DNA of 64,000 bases from Apoderus coryli (lineage: Eukaryota > Arthropoda > Insecta > Coleoptera > Attelabidae). The translations under genes and the position numbers were made by a program. The first letter of the stretch is position 1, and each line of letters starts with the position of its first letter. Below the pieces are notes generated by a model. The model did no database searches and was not told where the DNA came from. It worked only from the letters and a program-made list of their open reading frames with translations. Where the stretch lies: the NCBI GenBank assembly GCA_911728435.2, contig OU452201.1, positions 9,114,001 through 9,178,000 on the forward strand, given 5' to 3'. Positions 52,001 through 61,000 of the stretch are shown one piece after another.

Positions 52001-55000
52001 GTCAAAATAATCGCATAGACGTAGATAGATACAGTTCACTCCTGAGTTCAATATATAGTTCATTGTCGGCGTGTACGAGATAAATAAATATTGTGTTTCA
52101 ATCTAAATCTGTGTTTTGTGTTTTTGGTATAGTGTTCGTGAGAATTAAAAGGATTTTATTTTTATTAACGTGTCTTGGGATTCATACAATGAATAATCAC
52201 GGAGGACATGTGTGTGTTGCAAAATGTTGTCCCAATAAGCGGTACACTTGCTCTAAACATTTTTTTCGCTTCCCCAAAGATCCTGTTAGGTGAGTAATAA
52301 GTAAAAATTAAGATAAATACTACATAATTTTACGTTTATAACAACTATTTGTATAACCGTAAAATTTATATTACGAAATGACAGTATCTAATATGTTTTT
52401 AAACTAAATACAAGTGAAACATAAACACAAGTTGTAGCGTGGCTAGTTGTCATTTTATTGACAATATCATTATAAAGTTTCAAGAAGTCTTTGCCAAAAT
52501 TTGCCTTTAAAGTTGCTGTTGTTGTAATTTGTGAATTAAACCCGTTTAACTCACTACAACGATATTCATAATAAACCACGAAAATTGAAATAAACGCGAT
52601 TTATTAATAAAGAAAAATAACAAACTAAATACAAAACTGAAACGATTTTAACTGACCAATATATTATATAGAAATTGAAAACTAATAAAAAATCTGACAA
52701 TCTTAATTCTTTTTTGACAATAACAACTTTCTCCAATAGTTACCATGAGCAACTGATACGTACGAACTTTTACTCATTTTTGTTGAAGATTACAGTGAAT
52801 AAGGGCTATCAAGTTTTATATTAGTTAAAAATAGCCACTCTAATTGACCTAAAAAGTATTAAATATTAAATAAAGCATTTACTATAACTTAACAAAATAA
52901 AAAAAAATTGTTATATTAAAAAAAACAATAACCCATGGAGACTTCAGCTTTTCGAATTATCGACCATTACAGAAAAAAAATTAGATATATCAATTCAACA
53001 AACAAAATAAAAGTTAAATTTAGGTTAAGTTAGGAAGCACTGCTTCAACTTTTGTAAAAATGTCTTTTTTTTATTAATAAAATCTTTATTATTGTTGTGT
53101 TTATTATTATTGTTATTAAAAATCACCCAATCATGTCAACATTTAACTGATAACACCACTCAAGGTTGTTTTCAATCACTATGACACACCACAAATATTT
53201 CTGAAATTGACAGCGATATTATGTACTTAAATATTTTTACAAAAATAAAAATACAGTACCGTGGTTACAAACCAAAAACTAGAATTCTTCATAGTCAGGA
53301 CCTGACTTGTAACCCAAAATGGCGGCATCTTACGTCACAGTTTTTTTCAAAGTGCGAACGTGGAGTCGGAATGCTGTACTTATTAATGCTGTGTTTTGGT
53401 TGTTGCGTAATGTCATTGTCTTTATAAAGACAATGGTAATGTCAAAATATTAAGCTATGTTCACAACTCAATTTTCTGTCATGTTCATTTCAGTGAATGA
53501 CCTCCTAGTTTTTTTGATGACGACTGTATCATTCCGGTTCAAATCCACGGAATGTAAACGCAGTATGAGCTGTATTTTGGGCAGTGGCTTAGGACTTCGG
53601 ACCTGCACCACTTCCTTGGAACCTGCGCCCTACAAAAAATAATAATATACTTTATCGTCTCAAATTTTATATAAATATTATAAACAATAATTGTCATATA
53701 ATAACTAAATAACTTAACAAAGAAAACAATAAAGAAATCCGTAAAATCAAGAAAAAGATTGATTTTTACAAATTAAAAAAGGAACGAAACAAAATTTATC
53801 ATTGTTGTATTCTAATTAACCAAAACCGATTAAAAATAGAAAAATAAATAAATTTTCACTCTACATTTCATAATTAATTAGTTTTAATTATTTTTCTTCT
53901 TCGGTGCCGTGCCTGTCATCAAGCGTGGGCTATCTCCATGACAATTTGGTTGAATTGTTCTCTATCTGTCGCTACTCGGTATAGTTGTTCTACTCCCAGT
54001 CCGGTCCAATTTCTAATATTTCGCAGCCACGAAAGCTTTTTGCGCGACCTATCCATCTTCTGCCCTCAACCTTTTCCTGAATGATTACTTAACCTAAAAA
54101 TGTTGATACAGATTTAACAAAATGTGACTTTCCATCGTTTTTCTAACACCTCATTGCTATATTATATCAATTTTTCTTTTTCTTCTGGTAGCTCGCAAAG
54201 AGAATTCTGGTAGCTCGCGAAGAGATTTCTGGTACGTAGCTCCGAACATATCTCATTAAGGATGGTTTCTTAGGTCTTGATTAGGTCCTGTATGATAGCG
54301 TCCTATACCAAACCAAGGCCCCAAAAAATTGAAATCTGGTTCCCTAATAATGGGGTCGTGATATTTACGCAGGACAGTGATATTATGAAGGGATATTTTC
54401 ATGCCAAACGACATACGGTCATTAAGAATAATTTCTTAGGTCTTGATTAGGTCCTGTATGATAGCGTCCTATACCACACCAAGGGCCCAAAAACACTGTA
54501 CATTCAAAAAAAAAAGTAGCTCACTGTACATTCTACAATTACCGAAGGTGCTCAATACATTCAGACCACTGAGCTAAAGTCTAAGTTGCATAATGCTAGT
54601 AGTCGGCCACGGACTACTAGAACAGTATCCAAATGAGCATTTTGCTAGTCGTCGGCCTCTAAATTTTATCTGTATTTTTTGGCATATTTTCGTCCGAAAT
54701 TTGCCTTTTTGCTATTCTAGACCATGCCTAATCAACTAATTTATAGAATTTTCGTTACATAATAAACCAAGCATCACTAATATGTAGCGCTACGACCTAC
54801 GACCAAATGGGAGTCAATTCTTAACCGGGGAGTAGGTGGAACGATCGACAAAAACTAGGCAATGCCGTGCGAATTCAGTAGGCCTCTCGCTTCTTTCGAT
54901 CATGCTACTGTGTTTATATAAAATTACATAAAAAAATGATTATGTCTGCTTCAGACAGCTATACACATAGTCCATGCTTTTGTGAATGACCCTGTAAATT

Positions 55001-58000
55001 AGGAATTTATAATAGAGTCAGTTTTTACTTTGAAAGCCAAAGTTAAAGCGAAACTTAATCTTGCAGAAAAAGTTGCGCTGCCATATTTTATTGTGAAGTA
55101 TCAAATAATATGCAATTTTCATGCTAAACATAAACCATAGGACGTACAAAAAAGTTTATCAAGATTGTTGCAGATATTTCTGTATATAAACAAAATATTA
55201 TTGTAATAAACTGTTTTAATAATAAGTTAATTTATTATGCATGTAGATTAAAAATGTACCGATACATAAGCTTAAGCAAGAATATTGATACAATCAACGT
55301 TAGTTTTATGTAAGAAAAGGTTTTTATCAAGAAAATATACATTTTCATATTAACATAATCGCAAATATTAAAATTATTAATGGCCTGTCAAGGTTTTTTT
55401 AATTTTTGATAAATTAGGGGTCACTGAAATGTATTAACTTGAATTTAGATATTTGTGGAAAGAGGGTTTGTTGATACAGAGTGTGTCAAAGTACCTATAC
55501 AGTTTGGTACCCGAGACATCTATGTAAGACGATTTTAGTGCCTATACATAAAGCTGAGGAAAAAGGCAACTACAAATATTGGTATCAGTTAACATTCCCT
55601 AAATAAATATTCTTAATGAAAACTTTTGTTACAGTGATCATGCACAAAGACAAAGACGACGCAGGTGCACTTCACAGACCTGGCAGAGATCTGACAGCCT
55701 TTGATCATACCCCTTTGGATGGAGAAATGTTTTTACAGGTAAAATACATCTAACCCTAACGAACCAATGAATGTTGGTCCAAAAAAATCGAAAATCGATA
55801 TTTCTTGAGAATAGGTTGACCTAAAACTAACATTACGAGCGGAAAACAAGTTATGAAAGATTGCTGATTTGCTCATCGAGTCATAGGTGTGATTTCGCAG
55901 TGACTGTTCTCTGTAATCTTATTTTTTAGTGTTTTGGCAGAACTCATTTGAAATTTCCATTGTAATGTTCCTACTCTATGTTCCAAACACACTATGTACT
56001 GTAACCATTTTGGAATTAGCGGAATTATGTACATTCAGGAAGAATACTAATGTTATAGCTCAGTCCGAATGAATCCCAATATGCTATTATTATGGTTCGT
56101 TTCAAGTTTTAAACAAACAACTAAAATAAGCTTTATTAATCTGTATTGAAGTAATGCAAAATTACTTACCATTATAATCTTGGATCACTTTTATTTAAAA
56201 GAAAATATTTAATTGGTTGACCCTTTTGTCAATAATTTATCGAAAACTTTATTAGAAATGAAACACAAAGTTTGTGGGCTAAAACAACTAATTTAATAAT
56301 TAAAACTAATTAAAGAAATTTAATAACAATAAAGAAATAAATATGTATAAATAAAAGAAAGAGAAAGAATAAAACAATTAAGCGATAATGGAAATTTAGA
56401 AGAAAATCGTAGTTATTACTTGTACTACTTAAAAATAGGAAAATTAATATAATTCGAATAATTATATTAATTCCTATACGAGACTTTAATATACTATTGA
56501 AAACGGAATTTATTTCAATTACTAAAAGAAATAACTTTAAACTTTATATAAAAAAAAACTGATTAAACAAAAAGGCCTTCAATTAAAAGAATATCAAAAC
56601 TTACGAACTTTATACAATTCACTACTTCAGAATGAGAAAGAAATGGACTCAGTCTTTATACAGATACTTTAAAACATAAAAAAAAACTAGAAAATAATTC
56701 TTGACTGAAAATTATACCAAGTCCAAAAACAAATTAAAATATTTAATTTAACATTTTATAATTAGAGAAAACACGACTTGACTGAACCATCGCTAGAACG
56801 ATTCTGATCTTAAAGTCCTTTTGCCTTTCCAGAATTCCTCATAAAAATCCCCTAGCAGGTAATACAGAATGAAATAGGCCAATATATAATATACCCCAAT
56901 ACAGATACATTTACAGGGTGAGAACATTACAAAATAAGATACATTTTTATTGGTATGTGTCGACTTTAATAAAGATTCTTGAGTTTGGAGTTCGCGACTG
57001 GACAAAGACCCATATTTTTTTATGCGCCCGTTATATATATTATTTTGATATGGGAAACCGTGACGCCTTCCAACTAGCTTTTTGTATATAATCAAAAATG
57101 TTCGACATTTAATTTAGATGAAGTTATATCGATAGTTTGGAGTGTTTATATCACCGGGTATTTCCAACATCTGGTTATCTTTCCAACATGTCATTCTTCG
57201 AATAAGAAAAAAGGTTGTTCTTTTAGGTACCTAACAATTCCTTTAGGCAAAGATAATACTTGTATTACTTGCAGATCCCATATCAAAGGAAGATAAGATA
57301 AATAGAAAACATACCCTTGAATTTTATGACTGAGTTTAGAACATTTGTATACAATCTACTTAAATAATATTCCCAAACTAATATAAACTATAAAACTCAG
57401 ACCCAAATATAGTGTAGGACAAAAGTAAATTCCATTGCCCGTCCGTCTTATTACAGTACAAATTAGAAAGCTTATTGCTTTCAAGTCTGATTGACTCGAA
57501 AACATTTATTTCAATACCTGATAGCAGATTTCTGATGTGTTTCGTGCTAATATAGTTCTACTTATGTATGAGAATTTTGGATCACACAGTCTGCTGATCA
57601 CGACTGATAAGTTATGGATCAACATAACGGTCTTGTAAAAGCAAGCAATTCATTTCTGAAATACCTTTCACGTATTTCTGGACTCCAGTACATTTATCTG
57701 AAATACATTTTTCATACTTTCTCAACTAAAATGAATTAAGTGAAATTCATTTGGAAAAGTTGTAGTGTCCAATTTCTCCAATGCTCAATTCCATAAATTT
57801 GTCATGATAAAAGATATCTACTTAGTTCACTGCGCACCTATGAGCTATAATTTTTCGAAATCACATATATGAGTGTTTGAATTGGATATGTATGGAACAT
57901 ACCCTCTACCGTGCATCCATTTAAGGAAATCGCAGTAAAACCACACCCTCAACAATTTCAACCATCGGGTTGTAGCACGACAGATTTGGTGTTGTAGTAC

Positions 58001-61000
58001 ACAGTTGATTAGATCAACAACCTTTTATACCTTTAAAAGGCTCCAGAGTCTAAAAATAAGTCCAGATTAATATTTCTATTTCAGGCATTAAATGGGTTTC
58101 TCATGATTTTGACATGTGACGGAGAGGTGTTTTTCGCCACACACAGCATTGAGGGCTATTTGGGGTTTCACCAGGTATAAGTATTTAAATTATATAAAAT
58201 AAACTTTAGTACATGCGATATATTTTACAGTCGGATATAGTCCATCAATCCGTGTACGAATTGGTGCATTCTGAGGATAGAGAGGAGTTGCAACGGCAAT
58301 TAATGTGGAATTCATTTCTACCACCGGAAACAGCTAATATGGGTCTTCAAGATGTACTTCAAAACGAAAATTGTCATTTGTTAGAAAGGAGTTTTACTGT
58401 GCGCTTCCGATGTCTTTTAGACAATACTTCCGGCTTTTTGGTAAGACTATACATATATATCTATGTATAATAATGTGAGTTCATTTAGCGTAAATAAATA
58501 ATATACGGGATGAGTTATAACTAGATGAAAGCGTTTGAGGAATTTACTTATTTTACGTATACCGTCGATATTGTCATTCTATTGTTCTGTTCGTGTAATG
58601 TGGCATCCCGCTATGAGGTACTATTTATGCAAGCATCCTCCGTCTATATAATATTTTCAACAACTAACAGTCGTTGTTCCCCCACACGGTTCCCTTTATC
58701 TGTATGCAGATGACACAACCATATTGTTGTCCGACAAGGATTCTGAGATTCTGGAGCGGAAGAGCAATGCTACACTTTATGAGTTCCAGGTGTGGTGCAG
58801 GAAAAACAAACTGATCATAAACTATGGTAAGACCGTGGCACTGCCCTTCAATAGATATAAATCATCAAATATCGAAATTAAATTCAACCACGTTCTTTTG
58901 CCATTATCAAGGTCGGCGAAACTGCTGGGGGTGCTTGTGGATGACAGACTGGACTGGGTAACGCATATCGACGCCGTTTGCAGTAAACTGAATAAGAATC
59001 TATACTTACTTCGATCTCTAAGAGGATTCATGGATACCCCATCTCTTATTTCTGTTTATTATGCTTTAATCTATTCAGTGATTGCATACAATATTGTGAT
59101 TTGGGGTAGAAGTGTTGAAATTGACAGGGTCTTTGTGCTGCAGAAGCGAGCGGTGAGATGCATCTTTAATATCCCGTTTCTAGGAGCATGTAGAGATACA
59201 TTTAAAAAACATAAGTTGCTTACAGTCACTTCAATATATTTGTACAAACTACTGTGTTACACATTCAAAAACAGAGACATCACGCCTACTTGTGGCATTA
59301 ATCATCAACATTTTACACGTGGACGAGATCGCCTATATCTGCCCAGACCCAATCATGAGTTTTATAAAAAATCACCGCATTACTCTGGGCGATATTTTTA
59401 TAATCTTCTTCCGGAAGACATAAGAGTTTGTCGGACAGAGGGTAAATTTAAAACTAAACTAAAGGCTCTCCTTAATTCTAACACGATCTATAGCCTTCAT
59501 GAATTTACAACTATTATGGATACATCGTAGATTGTTTTTTTTTAGTGTTTTTTGTTTGTATTTGTGTTTAATTTATATAACTGCATATGCATAGGTGTGT
59601 TCAAATTTTAGATTGTGACGTGTTTGTTTATTGCCTTATGTGTTATAAGGAAAGAGGTTGAATGTAGCTATGGATCATTTATTGTATTGTGTAGTAAAAC
59701 TATGACGTGTCTATATACAACGTTTTGTATGACTTGTGACAGAATAAAGATATATTATATTATATATATAATGGTTCCCTGCAATCAGTAAATTTAGAAC
59801 ATATTATTATGATATTACCGCTTCCGAATGAGACTTGAAAACAAAACAGCATAAACATATGCTGCAGAAACCGAAAGTCCCCAAAATATTTCAAAACATC
59901 ATTTTTGTTGTCTGTTTTCGGAAAACTCTTAACTTTGACGTTTTAAACCGACAAAATTGACTGATTTCTTTTTATATTTGATTTAGCGATTAGATATCAG
60001 GGGCAGAGTGAAAGTCCTACATGGTCAAAACAGAAAATCTGATGATACTCCATTAGCGTTATTCGCCATTTGCACACCATTTGGTCCGCCATCATTACTA
60101 GAAATACCTCAAAAAGAAGTGATGTTCAAAAGCAAGCACAAACTAGATTTAGCCTTAGTATCAATGGATCAACGGTAAGTCTAAATTATTTAATTTGATT
60201 AGGTATAGGCATTTGAAATACGGTATGTATTTTAGAGGGAAAATGTTACTGGGATATTCTGATTCTGAACTAGCTACCATGGGAGGTTATGATCTAGTAC
60301 ACTATGATGATCTGGCATATGTAGCTAGTGCACATCAGGAGTGTAAGTATTGCTATTTTTCTCTTTCTGCTTATTTTTTAACTAGAACTATTTGTAGTAC
60401 TAAAAACTGGTGCCTCAGGCATGATAGCTTACCGTTTCCAAACCAAAGATGGTCAATGGCAATGGTTGCAAACCAGTTCGAGACTTGTATATAAAAATTC
60501 AAAACCTGACTTCGTTATTAGCACACATAGGCCTCTAATGTAAGTGTTTTTTTTTTTGAGCAGCGAATCAATTACACATTTTATGTTTTACTTAGGGAAG
60601 AAGAAGGTCGTGATCTACTCGGCAAACGAACCATGGATTTCAAAGTGAGTTATCTAGATGCTGGTCTTCCCAATAATTATTTCACGGAAAATGATCAATT
60701 GTTGTCAAATTCAACGTCAGGAGGAACCACTCAAAATATTTCAACGCCACCTACGAGAATTAATCGTAGGTACAAAACACAGTTGAGAGATTTCTTATCA
60801 ACATGCAGAACTAAACGTAAACTGAGCCATAACTCTTCATCGAGTGGACAGGTAGGTACTTGACAAATTAATTGGAAAAATGTTATCGAACTATTTGTTT
60901 GACCAGCAGTAGTAACAATATTTTATTTATTTATTTAAATTTTACTTATAGCTATTGATATTATATGATTGATAGTAAGTTTAACTTTTACATTTTCAGA

